From Zhongshania antarctica (GTDB lineage Bacteria; Pseudomonadota; Gammaproteobacteria; Pseudomonadales; Spongiibacteraceae), in NCBI RefSeq assembly GCF_014202945.1, contig NZ_JACHHW010000006.1, positions 310,001 through 374,000 on the forward strand: a DNA stretch of 64,000 nt, read 5' to 3'. A program made the translations under genes and the position numbers. The notes under the pieces were generated by a model. The model did no database searches. It was not told the origin of the DNA and was given only the letters and a program-made list of their open reading frames with translations. Position 1 is the stretch's first letter. Every line of letters starts with the position of its first letter. Positions 40,002 to 48,175 of the stretch are shown piece by piece.

Positions 40002-40089
40002 TTACCCGCCCCTTAATTGCGCTGGCGGTTTTACTCTACGGGTCTTTTAAAACCAAGGAATCGCCAATGTTAAGTTGCACAGCTTCGTA
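39991..40089 (+). promoter_or_regulatory. leader RNA fold after the MRIRS mini-ORF
   Basis: The outer stem is the perfect 10-bp repeat at 39991-40000 and 40080-40089. Inside, CCGCC (40006-40010) can pair with GGCGG (40024-40028), while GGTTTT (40027-40032) can pair with AAAACC (40049-40054). The last two choices share bases 40027-40028 and exclude each other. AAAACC borders an AAGGA ribosome site (40055-40059) in front of ATG 40067. A ribosome on the mini-ORF would block the outer stem. Confidence 0.4.
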
Positions 40090-40474
40090 CACACATAAAT
40101 ACCGCAATGCATTGCTCAGCTTATTGAGCAAAAATTTTACAGCACAGCCATCTTTCCCCTTTTACGCTACATATACAGCACCAACCCACACCCAGCACCG
40201 AATTACCTATCGGCCTTCAGCACAAAATAACTTACGTGTTGAACTTAACCATTTCGTGACGCTAGTATTTTGCGTTAGTGAAAAAATTACCGATAAATTG
40301 CGCACGCTGTGCGCCCACGCTACACCATTCCATCTAATGAATTCCCCCCACCAGTTACTCGCCAAATTGGCGACGTTCTGCACTAAAATTTCTGCGTTTC
40401 CACACCCCCATTCATACCCTACCAAAACATTCATATCCGGTTTAATAAGCCGAATATCAACGCTCGATATTTAG
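40067..40474 (+). CDS. doubtful 135-codon ORF behind leader module 1
   Basis: The only reasons to consider it real are AAGGA seven bases before its ATG and the promoter plus leader structure ahead of it. The product is rich in threonine, serine, histidine and proline, has no recognisable domain, membrane segment or signal, and its base composition does not look like the neighbouring tns genes. It lies where the transposon end and its TnsB-binding sites are expected. It may be a relic of a gene once served by this leader, or non-coding DNA open by chance. Confidence 0.2.
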   Translation: MLSCTASYTHKYRNALLSLLSKNFTAQPSFPFYATYTAPTHTQHRITYRPSAQNNLRVELNHFVTLVFCVSEKITDKLRTLCAHATPFHLMNSPHQLLAKLATFCTKISAFPHPHSYPTKTFISGLISRISTLDI

Positions 40475-40551
40475 CCCCATTTAGCGCTAACGATCGACGC
40501 CCAAACTATTAATTTATAGTTTAATATCAATAAGTTACGAATTTTCTGCGT

Positions 40552-40580
40552 TTGACAGCGGATACGCTTGCGCCTATTTT
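40552..40580 (+). promoter_or_regulatory. promoter of the tnsABC-tniQ operon
   Basis: A perfect -35 element TTGACA (40552-40557), a 17-bp spacer and TATTTT (40575-40580). Transcription would begin near 40587, 26 bases before the MKLRI mini-ORF and about 130 bases before tnsA. The strong -35 suggests that control is exerted after transcription starts, or by TnsB binding over the promoter. Confidence 0.65.
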
Positions 40581-40612
40581 TCCTACTCAATTTATTAAAA
40601 AGGAATTGCGAC

Positions 40613-40630
40613 ATGAAACTACGAATATGA
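40613..40630 (+). CDS. five-codon leader peptide MKLRI
   Basis: ATG AAA CTA CGA ATA TGA behind AAAAAGGA, with eight bases from AGGA to the ATG. CTA, CGA and ATA are rare codons in E. coli-like usage, and Met-Lys-Leu-Arg fits the charged-x-charged arrest pattern of macrolide-type leaders. It lies in the untranslated leader of tnsA, followed 30 bases later by a switch-like hairpin. Together with the MRIRS mini-ORF it shows that the design is repeated, which argues against chance. Confidence 0.5.
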   Translation: MKLRI

Positions 40631-40660
40631 CACAAGCGGAAAAATTACTAACAAGCTAGC

Positions 40661-40715
40661 GGACGCTTAAGCAAATAGCGTCCTGACCCAGCTTCTCACT
40701 AAATTAAAGGACGCT
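40661..40715 (+). promoter_or_regulatory. mutually exclusive hairpins over the tnsA ribosome site
   Basis: GGACGCT occurs twice, at 40661-40667 and at 40709-40715. The single complement AGCGTCC at 40677-40683 can pair with either copy. Pairing with the first leaves the tnsA ribosome site free. Pairing with the second buries AAAGGA (40706-40711) and the bases up to the start codon. This is the layout of a translational attenuator. Confidence 0.5.
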
Positions 40716-40718
40716 ATG

Positions 40719-41531
40719 ATGCCTAAAAAGCCATCTACGGGGCCCACTCGGCCTAAAAAAGCTACACCCGGAACGCGTAAGCGAAACACCAAGAAAGTAC
40801 CCCGCAAATGTGTACCGCTTGCGATGCTCACACTTGCCCTTAGGGACGTACACCGCACTCCGCCAGCACGCATCCCCTCAACGCATTATGGCGGGCCGCG
40901 CCGCTGCCATTTCCCATCAATCAAAACCAAGCTTCTGGATAGCAAGCAACGCCAAGATACCTTCGATCATGCTTACCGCGTTGAAGGACGACTGGAAAGG
41001 GCATTTTGCTACCACGCCGATTTTGATCCTGCGATCGAATGCTATTTCCCCCAACCAATCGAAATTGATTTTATGGGTGTTGATGGTCTTTCGACTTACA
41101 CATCGGATTTCTCGGTTTTTCCACATGATGGCCCGCCATACCTCGTCGAGATCAAGCATAGCGACTTCCTTCTTTGCGAAGATGCGCAGGAGCTGTATCG
41201 ACAACGTGCCGCCACCATTGAGGAATACACCGGCATTGAGCTGAAATTCCCCACCGAAGAATCGCTTGTAAGGCAGCCGGAGCTTGAAAACCTTGAGTTC
41301 ATGCACGGCTTCCTCTTCATGCCCATTCACATCCTCAAAGAAAGCTGGAAGGCAGTAAAAAGCCGCCTCAGCAGTTCCGAGCCTACTGCTTTGGGCGAGT
41401 TGTACGAAGATTCCGACTTAACACCCGAAACGGTCGCAATGGGCGCCAGCTACGGGCTTTTCATCGGCGAAGCCACCACTTTCCACAACGCGCCTTTCGG
41501 GCGTGATCTCACACTTTTCCTGGAGCACTAA
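40719..41531 (+). CDS. tnsA: TnsA-like transposon endonuclease
   Basis: About 270 residues. TnsA makes the 5' strand cuts at the transposon ends and lets a Tn7-like element move by cut-and-paste. After a very basic N-terminus (PKK, RKRNTKK) the nuclease core has E93 (RLERAF), D130 (YTSDF) and E144-x-K146 (LVEIKHS), the expected catalytic set. The helical C-terminal part (from about 170) would bind TnsC. ATG 40719 is preferred to ATG 40716 because AAAGGA then sits seven bases upstream. The gene is two bases ahead of tnsB. Confidence 0.9.
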   Translation: MPKKPSTGPTRPKKATPGTRKRNTKKVPRKCVPLAMLTLALRDVHRTPPARIPSTHYGGPRRCHFPSIKTKLLDSKQRQDTFDHAYRVEGRLERAFCYHADFDPAIECYFPQPIEIDFMGVDGLSTYTSDFSVFPHDGPPYLVEIKHSDFLLCEDAQELYRQRAATIEEYTGIELKFPTEESLVRQPELENLEFMHGFLFMPIHILKESWKAVKSRLSSSEPTALGELYEDSDLTPETVAMGASYGLFIGEATTFHNAPFGRDLTLFLEH

Positions 41532-41533
41532 TT

Positions 41534-43510
41534 ATGACTATGCAACTTACAAAAATGGACGACATCCTTGATGACGGCGAATTCCGCGTCGGAAACCGGT
41601 ATTACATCAAGGATCAAGGCATGTTTGAAATTGTCAGCATGCCCTCTGCGATCAACGCCGCAGTGCGGCTATGCAAGGTCAATGGTAAGCAACAAATGAA
41701 CACTGGCCTGCCAATGCTAAGACACATGCTCAATCTAAAACAACTGCTGCCGTCCTCCAGAGGCATCACGCTTAAAGAACTCAACAAAGATGTCGTTGGG
41801 CTCAGTCCGCAGGGGTTTTTCGACTTCGAATACAGAGTGAAGATCGTTAAAGCCTTGCTTTCCTTACCCACAGGCAGCCCCAAATCTGTCTCCAAAGACG
41901 AAATCAGGCTAATCACTGAAACACATAATCAAGGAGCGGCGGCAAAAGGACTTACCCCACGCAAAGCACCGTCTTACCCGACTGCGCGCAGGTGGGTTCG
42001 AACCTACGAGCAACGCGATCTTTTTCAAGATCTTGCAAAAGAAGACCACCGCGCACTTCCACGGAAAAAGCGCCTGAACTCCGAGGCCAATGAAATTTTA
42101 CACGCCACCATTAAGGACTTTTATGCCCATTGGCTGCAGCCCTCAGCAGAACCTGTGTACTGCGAATATGTACGTCGCTGCGTCGAGGCCCACCCAGAAC
42201 TTACCGACATTGAACGCAGAAAATTCATTGGCAGTAAAAGCACGTTCTATCGCCGTCTGGCGGCGTGCGATCAGATCACCATCCGCGAAAAGCGCGTAGG
42301 ACGCTCAAACGCTAGAAAACAAATGAAGTGGGGCGGCCCGACTCAGATTCCGAATTACATTGGTGGTCTGGTCGAAATTGACTCTACGCAAGTAGATGTT
42401 TTCGTAAAGCATGAAGATTTCCGGTTTGCCTATCGTCCACACCTGACCGTATTCCTCGACGTCGCAACACGTTGCGTTCTCGCCTGGGATTTTTCACTGT
42501 CTCCGCCGTCAGGGTTCAAGTCTGCACGGACTCTGCAAAAGTGTGTGACACGCGACGACTATCTATACCGCGCAATCCCCACGCGCTTTGTGGGTGACCA
42601 CGGCCCCGAATTCGTCAGCGAGACATTTATTCGGCAATGCATTGTATTGGGTGCCGACCCAGAGTTTGCGAATCCAGATCACCCAGACGGTAAACCCCAT
42701 GTCGAATCCAAGTTCGCCAGCGCCAATGCCTCTTTTTTCCACCAAGTAGCTGGAAGCACAAAAGGGCTAGACGCGAAAAAGCGGATGAACAAGCCAGAGA
42801 AGGAGGCCGTATACACGCTCGAAACCTTAGAGCAGCGATTCATCGCCTATTTGGACATGTATCACCATTCTGTTCACTCAGGGCTGGAGGGCATGACACC
42901 CCACCAAATGTGGGTTCAACTTATGCAGGATCCAATCCGCGCTCCACGCACCCTTGCCCCCGAAGACTCTGTGCTCATCGGCTACGAAATTGAACGCCGC
43001 GCCGTCCGGAAAGGCCGAGTCAGTATTCACGGCCTCGAATGGTATACCCCCGGCGCCGCAAAACTGGAAGCAGACCTAAAGAAGAGTGGCAGACAGGCCG
43101 AAGTCCGCGTCAATCCGTTTGACCTTGGCCGCGTGTTCATTTGCGATCCGAAAGATCCGAGGAACACCCAGCACATCGGGTACGCCGTCAAAGAGAAATA
43201 CCAAAATGGCCTGACCCTAGAAGACCACAGCGCTATCCGCAAAAACAAGGCTGAGTGGAAAAAAATCTACAACGACGACATCGCACTTGCGATCCGCAAA
43301 GCTGATTTTTACCGGATTTTGCGCAATGACGCTGAAGACGGCGTTCTCGATGATCTGCGTGCCAAACAGACCAGTACGGCAATTAGTACACAACGGGCTG
43401 CTAAGGCCCTGGCAGCAGCCAAGTCCGTTAACGCACCGCGCAAGTCCAAACAGGCTCCAGAGCCCGAGCTGCCCAGCGACGTTGGCGATCTGAGCGACTA
43501 CCTCGGATAA
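41534..43510 (+). CDS. tnsB: TnsB-like DDE transposase
   Basis: 658 residues. It binds the transposon ends and performs the 3' cleavage and strand transfer. The retroviral-integrase-type core has the three acidic residues in GGLVEIDSTQVDV, FVGDHGPEFVSE and KPHVESKFA. N-terminal helix-turn-helix regions and a C-terminal beta-barrel (Mu-transposase-C-like, IHGLEWYTPGA) flank it. The C-terminal tail rich in proline, lysine and alanine (residues about 610-658) resembles the TnsC-interacting tail of other TnsB proteins. It is the second gene of the tnsABC-tniQ operon. Confidence 0.93.
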   Translation: MTMQLTKMDDILDDGEFRVGNRYYIKDQGMFEIVSMPSAINAAVRLCKVNGKQQMNTGLPMLRHMLNLKQLLPSSRGITLKELNKDVVGLSPQGFFDFEYRVKIVKALLSLPTGSPKSVSKDEIRLITETHNQGAAAKGLTPRKAPSYPTARRWVRTYEQRDLFQDLAKEDHRALPRKKRLNSEANEILHATIKDFYAHWLQPSAEPVYCEYVRRCVEAHPELTDIERRKFIGSKSTFYRRLAACDQITIREKRVGRSNARKQMKWGGPTQIPNYIGGLVEIDSTQVDVFVKHEDFRFAYRPHLTVFLDVATRCVLAWDFSLSPPSGFKSARTLQKCVTRDDYLYRAIPTRFVGDHGPEFVSETFIRQCIVLGADPEFANPDHPDGKPHVESKFASANASFFHQVAGSTKGLDAKKRMNKPEKEAVYTLETLEQRFIAYLDMYHHSVHSGLEGMTPHQMWVQLMQDPIRAPRTLAPEDSVLIGYEIERRAVRKGRVSIHGLEWYTPGAAKLEADLKKSGRQAEVRVNPFDLGRVFICDPKDPRNTQHIGYAVKEKYQNGLTLEDHSAIRKNKAEWKKIYNDDIALAIRKADFYRILRNDAEDGVLDDLRAKQTSTAISTQRAAKALAAAKSVNAPRKSKQAPEPELPSDVGDLSDYLG

Positions 43511-43575
43511 ACCTTTCCCTAACCCCGCGGAGGGTAACCCTCCGCCTTTTTCATCACTTTTTAAGGAGCAATAAC

Positions 43576-44535
43576 ATGGCTATGATTCGCGATGAAATGC
43601 GAAAAGCATTCCACCACAAGCGCTGTACGCCACCAGACTACAAACGCTTATATTCAGCTATCCAGCGTATGCACCGCCGCTTTGGCAATCGCAAAGACCC
43701 CGGTGCGCTGGCCATCTTCGGCGAATCAGGGTGCGGTAAAACCACGCTATCCGAAGACTACTTCTATAAGTACTGCCCGTACAACAACGTAAGCGAAGCA
43801 GGTAAGCAGAAAATCCATACAGTCGTGTGGATTGAAGTACCAGAGTACTGCACCATTCGCCGGTTCGTGACCCAAATTTGCAAGCGGTACGGCATTCCTG
43901 CACCCGCGACAGACAATGCTGACCAGCTCAAGGACGCGGTGCTAGCGGCCATGAAGAGCGCCGGCACACAGCTTCTTATTATCGATGAAGCACAACAGTT
44001 TCTCTCCAGTAATAGCGTCTCCGGCGCTAAACAGGTCGGTCATTTTGTACGCCATCTAATGGATGCCTCGCGCGTTCCATTTGTCTTTATCGGGACACCC
44101 GGCTACCAAGCGTTTATCGACGCCGATGAACCCATTCGGCGTCGTATTAAACGTCGTGAAACTATGCGCGGCTTTACCGCACCGCTGGAAGAAAAAAGTA
44201 TTTTCCACTTCACCGTCCTCGCGATGTTAAAGCACTTAGACGACACCTGTAGTCGTCGTCTCTGCAGCAAGCTTTCCTCGCTAGAGCTTTCGCAGCGTCT
44301 TTACCTGATGTCGGGAGGTCGAATCGGGCCAGTCGTTGATTTCTTCGACCAGTACATCGAGGACGAAATCGAAGAATCTAGCACCAAGTTAACCTTTGGC
44401 ATCCCAGAGTGTTTACGCGCAATGGAATGCTTTGATCCACCGTTTGAATTTCACACATCGAAACCCGCTTTCGAACTGAACCGCTCATCGCTACCGAAAT
44501 TACTCACCAAATATCCGTCACCGGAGGCTCAATAA
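43576..44535 (+). CDS. tnsC: TnsC-like AAA+ transposition regulator
   Basis: 319 residues. An ATPase that links target-site proteins with the transposase and imposes target immunity. Walker A GESGCGKT (residues 49-56), Walker B LLIIDEAQQF and the sensor FVFIGTPGY are in place. Size and sequence are closer to TniB-like compact TnsC proteins than to the 555-residue TnsC of Tn7. TAAGGAGC lies upstream of ATG 43576. The last bases overlap the start of tniQ (AATAATG), so the two are coupled. Confidence 0.92.
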   Translation: MAMIRDEMRKAFHHKRCTPPDYKRLYSAIQRMHRRFGNRKDPGALAIFGESGCGKTTLSEDYFYKYCPYNNVSEAGKQKIHTVVWIEVPEYCTIRRFVTQICKRYGIPAPATDNADQLKDAVLAAMKSAGTQLLIIDEAQQFLSSNSVSGAKQVGHFVRHLMDASRVPFVFIGTPGYQAFIDADEPIRRRIKRRETMRGFTAPLEEKSIFHFTVLAMLKHLDDTCSRRLCSKLSSLELSQRLYLMSGGRIGPVVDFFDQYIEDEIEESSTKLTFGIPECLRAMECFDPPFEFHTSKPAFELNRSSLPKLLTKYPSPEAQ

Positions 44536-46628
44536 TGCAACTAATTCAAACGCCATTTTTTAGACCCACTTTGTACCGCTCAGAAAGTTTTGGGAGTGGT
44601 CTTCTACGACTCAGTGGCTCCCACTGTGAGCGTCCCTCGGTGTACTTAGGCACAGCGCTTCAAAAGACATATGACACCGCAAAGGCAGTACGAGCTTTCA
44701 GCCATCGCTGCCCCAACAGCATCAAACCATTGATCGATACGGAGGGCTGGAACCCGCCTGATTTATACAAAGAACTCGTCAGCGGGAAGTCTCACAAAAA
44801 GTGGTTCAACTTTAATCACGCAAAAGTCTGCCCGGCGTGCGCCGAAGAAGGCCATCTACCGCTTTACCACGACCTTGAGTCTGTCTCTGCTTGCGCCAAA
44901 CATGGACTGAGCCTCGTTTCAGCGTGCCCTACATGCGAACAGCCAGTTAGTTGGAATAGGCGTGGGCTGGCTAAATGCAGCTGCTATGCATCTCTTGATG
45001 TACGTGTCGCGGCTGAATATGGCGCAGTAAAAGAAGCGCGCCTTATTAAAAAGTGGCTGCACACAGATGATCGCGAATCTTTAGAAACCTACATCAATCT
45101 TAAGCGTCGTCTCAGCAAAAGATACGGGATGTGGCCCTCTGCTCGCGAAGCATTAATGTCTTTCATGGGTGGAAACATTGCCCCGCTCAGCAACTGCCTC
45201 AGCACGGCGCTTCCAAATAGCAGTATTTTGTCTATCCGAGCTTTAGTCGCGCCCCTGTCCGCAAAGGCGGTGGGGGAATATAACGAGTTGTGTAAATTGT
45301 TGGAGAAGCATATGGCGGAATCAAATTCGCCAACCGGTGAGATGCCTGCTAACTTTTTCCTCACCAGGAGCGAATTGATCTACAGTCTCCGCACAACCTG
45401 GAAAGTCGTTGACGGCATCACTAAAGAAAGCCCTGAGGTCTTTAAAATTCTCGGGAAAGAGCGTTACGGCGTCAATAAAGATGGATTGGACACACTTCTG
45501 CGCGCACTAGGCGCTGAACCAGCCCAAATGCCTGGCCAAAGTATTCGCGAGCTGGTCACCCTAACGAAGGTTCCCGCAGCCGTTTGGGTACAAAGCCTGA
45601 TCAATGGCGAGTACGTTGTTACGGCTAGCGGTGAGAGCCTGCTTGATATCAGTCTATCAACATCGGTTTCCGCTAACGACACCATCCCTGAAGGCTACGT
45701 TACGATGCCACAGGCAACGCAGTATCTAGAACTCTATCCCGAAGCTGTGAGAAAAATGATCAAGTCAGGGCTACTAGAAGCAGAGCTACAGTTGAATCAC
45801 AACCGCCGCTATATCTTCCCGCTGACAGGACTTGAAACATTTACAAATACCTATGTGACCGGGCCACAGCTCGCCGTAGATTACAATCATGAACCCCGCC
45901 GCTTTGCTGAGCGGTTGATTGCTGCAGGAGCAAACCCTGTTGCGGGGCCAAGTATTGATGGTTGCAATATCTATGTCTTTCGCAGGGAGGAACTCGAAGA
46001 TGGAAGCCTCATTCGATACGCGTTAAGTTTGAAGACCTATTCACAATCAGGAAGACGGGCAGCCGGTACCCCATCACTGGATACAACCATCTGGGCAACG
46101 GCAACAGAAGCAGCTGATTACCTTAACGTCTCGCTGCAAAAACTCAGCTATCTCGAGGGTTTAACCCCGCTAACCAAAGCGACCCCGCTATTCGTACCCA
46201 TTAAGAACACTCGTTACTATCGATGGGACTGTGTTCGCGCTACTAAGGATGTCATCGACACACTGGTGCCAGCTAAAAAGCTCGCATCAAGCATTGGGGT
46301 AACAGAACAAAAACTCCTCCGCCGCGCTGGACGGATTTTTAAGTCGCCATCCTTTTATCTCGACGGCGCAACATACCTCTCTGCTGCGAATGCCAATAAG
46401 CTCAAGTACCATTTCAAACGGTACTGGTGCGCGGACATTGCCGCTAAGTTCCTAGGCTCCAAGCGTTTTGATATTAATAACTGGCGAAGACTCGGGCATC
46501 TCGATGCCCTAGACAACGATCATCCAGGGTTCATTGAGGGTATCCACTTGTACGACAATAAAGTGATTCGTCACTTCATCAAACCGTCGCTCCGACACTC
46601 ACTGGCACCAACGGACGACGCCCCCTGA
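44535..46628 (+). CDS. tniQ: TniQ/TnsD-family target-selection protein
   Basis: 697 residues. The N-terminal TniQ domain has the zinc-binding pattern VCPACAEE ... ACAKHGLSL ... CPTCEQPVSW (about residues 95-140). A long C-terminal region with repeated helix-turn-helix-like segments (TMPQATQYLELYPEAVRKMI; ATATEAADYLNVSLQKLSYLE) probably reads a specific chromosomal site, as TnsD does. Compared with Tn7 TnsD it is longer. No second target protein (tnsE) or Cas gene follows, so the element likely uses one attachment-site pathway. The attachment gene could not be identified inside this window. Confidence 0.88.
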   Translation: MQLIQTPFFRPTLYRSESFGSGLLRLSGSHCERPSVYLGTALQKTYDTAKAVRAFSHRCPNSIKPLIDTEGWNPPDLYKELVSGKSHKKWFNFNHAKVCPACAEEGHLPLYHDLESVSACAKHGLSLVSACPTCEQPVSWNRRGLAKCSCYASLDVRVAAEYGAVKEARLIKKWLHTDDRESLETYINLKRRLSKRYGMWPSAREALMSFMGGNIAPLSNCLSTALPNSSILSIRALVAPLSAKAVGEYNELCKLLEKHMAESNSPTGEMPANFFLTRSELIYSLRTTWKVVDGITKESPEVFKILGKERYGVNKDGLDTLLRALGAEPAQMPGQSIRELVTLTKVPAAVWVQSLINGEYVVTASGESLLDISLSTSVSANDTIPEGYVTMPQATQYLELYPEAVRKMIKSGLLEAELQLNHNRRYIFPLTGLETFTNTYVTGPQLAVDYNHEPRRFAERLIAAGANPVAGPSIDGCNIYVFRREELEDGSLIRYALSLKTYSQSGRRAAGTPSLDTTIWATATEAADYLNVSLQKLSYLEGLTPLTKATPLFVPIKNTRYYRWDCVRATKDVIDTLVPAKKLASSIGVTEQKLLRRAGRIFKSPSFYLDGATYLSAANANKLKYHFKRYWCADIAAKFLGSKRFDINNWRRLGHLDALDNDHPGFIEGIHLYDNKVIRHFIKPSLRHSLAPTDDAP

Positions 46629-46642
46629 CGCCTGCACTTTTA

Positions 46643-46696
46643 ATGCTGGACTGGAATTAAACAAGTGCCTCATCCCTGGGGCTTTCAGTCCAGCAT
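46643..46696. repeat. stem-loop after tniQ
   Basis: A perfect 11-bp inverted repeat, ATGCTGGACTG at 46643-46653 and CAGTCCAGCAT at 46686-46696, around a 32-base loop. There is no T tract, so it may be a structured RNA end or a protein-binding site rather than a simple terminator. It lies 14 bases after the tniQ stop. Confidence 0.55.
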
Positions 46697-46754
46697 GCAG
46701 AACCCGTATACCAGCCGATAACTACAGCGCAAATTTGAATATGAGGACTCCTAT

Positions 46755-47081
46755 ATGTATACAACACCTGAATCAGATAATGATTACGATGAGTTCGTCG
46801 ATGTACTCTACAAAGAATTCCCAACGATGCTGACATGGCGACACAGCATTACAGGTGAAGAGCTCAGAACTGGCTTCTGCGTTCGGCCGCAATGGCTGCC
46901 AGAAATTCGTCGTTTGCTCGAAAATCTAGAATTGCTCGCAACGATCAATCTGACTGAAAAACCGCTGTTTCGAGATTTAAAAGACAAGCGAGGCAATCTC
47001 TCCATCCACTACGACGGAGGAGACGATTTCGCCGACCAACTCATTGAATCGCTTGAACAATACGCCTTTAACCAACACTAA
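46755..47081 (+). CDS. hypothetical protein, acidic, 108 residues
   Basis: No family recognised. The sequence is acidic (N-terminal SDNDYDEFVDV, C-terminal YDGGDDFADQLIESLEQ) and has no membrane segment or signal. A clear ribosome site (GAGGACT) precedes ATG 46755. It is the first cargo gene after the transposition operon and shares its direction. About 180 very AT-rich bases with no gene follow it (47082-47262), including a weak inverted repeat of AACAACA and TGTTGTT. Confidence 0.65.
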   Translation: MYTTPESDNDYDEFVDVLYKEFPTMLTWRHSITGEELRTGFCVRPQWLPEIRRLLENLELLATINLTEKPLFRDLKDKRGNLSIHYDGGDDFADQLIESLEQYAFNQH

Positions 47082-47262
47082 ATATCGCATATTTTAAAAT
47101 TAATTTTTAATTATTATAGCATTAATTAGTATTTAAACTGATCGACAACAACAGGAATTATTATACCTTAAAATATGCTAACTTGTTGTTTTAAAAGGTA
47201 ATTTTGCATTAAAAAATAAACTGTGATATAAACACTAAATATATATAAATTTGAATTAAATT

Positions 47263-47688
47263 ATGTCGAAATCAAAAATAACACGCAGTCAAAAAACCCG
47301 GTTCGAAGATTCTCTTCAATACGACAACTCTGCCCCACAAAAAGTCGCGGGCATCGTAATAGAGTGGCGAATAATAGATTTCGACAACACCATCGGCTTT
47401 GACCGTATTGCAAAGCTGGTCGAGCCAGCAATTCCACAAGTGCTTATGGGCGTACTGGTAAGCGACTCAAAAGGTCGTTTTGAGAACTACCGACCTATCT
47501 GCACATCAAGCTTAATCGGTCTCGATTTGCAAAATATGGAAGTCACAACACTAAATTCGGCATACAAGCTTAAAGGGCCGGGGCAAAAGATCGACCTTAA
47601 TGACCGCAACATCCATCGGTTGATGCAAAAAAGTAAAGCTGAAGTATCCGCATTAGCAAAAAGTTACCGTGAACGCGCACTTCATTAA
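47263..47688 (+). CDS. small unknown protein, paralogue of the next gene
   Basis: 141 residues, basic N-terminus (SKSKITRSQKTR). The segment SSLIGLDLQNMEVTTLNSAYKL-GPGQK, seen in parts, aligns with SSLIINFDEKTLLVETKNTIYQL-GPGR of the gene that follows, so the two are diverged members of one family (possibly DUF6957, by the NTxYxLxGPG pattern). The function is unknown. The start has no strong Shine-Dalgarno sequence in an AT-rich region, but ATG 47263 is the only reasonable choice. Confidence 0.6.
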   Translation: MSKSKITRSQKTRFEDSLQYDNSAPQKVAGIVIEWRIIDFDNTIGFDRIAKLVEPAIPQVLMGVLVSDSKGRFENYRPICTSSLIGLDLQNMEVTTLNSAYKLKGPGQKIDLNDRNIHRLMQKSKAEVSALAKSYRERALH

Positions 47689-47725
47689 AGTTACCTAACC
47701 GTTATTCAACCGCACTGGAGTTACC

Positions 47726-48136
47726 ATGACAGTTTTCGACAATACCAAACCGTTCGGCGGCACCATTGAGTTTTGGTGCCGGCACATCCTAACCCAGCAC
47801 CTACCGAAAGATCTCCTAGAACTAAAGCTTGCCGAAGATCCTGAGTTTTCAGCGGAAATTTTCACTGGGCAGGTAGCGGAAGACAAACTCGGTCGCTGGC
47901 GGCCGGGAGATGCAATGCAATCATCCCTCATTATCAACTTTGACGAGAAGACACTTCTCGTTGAGACAAAAAATACGATTTATCAGCTCATTGGCCCAGG
48001 CCGCATATCAACAGCAAAGCCCGAAAGGTATGACTACGCCGTAGGCAAAACAATCCTGCTACTTTCAGAAGCCAAAGGCCTACAAATTGATGATGCAGAA
48101 AGTGTCCTCGTTTATCCAACAACCACGAGTTCTTAA
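47726..48136 (+). CDS. DUF6957-like small protein
   Basis: 136 residues. WRPGDAMQSSLIINF and TKNTIYQLIGPGR resemble proteins annotated as DUF6957, frequent in mobile regions of Pseudomonas-like genomes. The identification is from memory of that pattern and is tentative. No catalytic motif is visible. CTGGAG lies upstream of ATG 47726. It follows its paralogue by 37 bases and precedes a phosphoesterase gene by 39 bases, all in one direction, so the three may form an operon. Confidence 0.65.
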   Translation: MTVFDNTKPFGGTIEFWCRHILTQHLPKDLLELKLAEDPEFSAEIFTGQVAEDKLGRWRPGDAMQSSLIINFDEKTLLVETKNTIYQLIGPGRISTAKPERYDYAVGKTILLLSEAKGLQIDDAESVLVYPTTTSS

Positions 48137-48175
48137 TAACCACTGCATGCTTAACTAAATCTAGGGGTTACCACG

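Noticed and set aside
39834-46628. CRISPR-associated transposon (CAST)
   Set aside because: tnsA, tnsB, tnsC and tniQ are present, but no cas gene and no CRISPR array was seen up to 64 kb.
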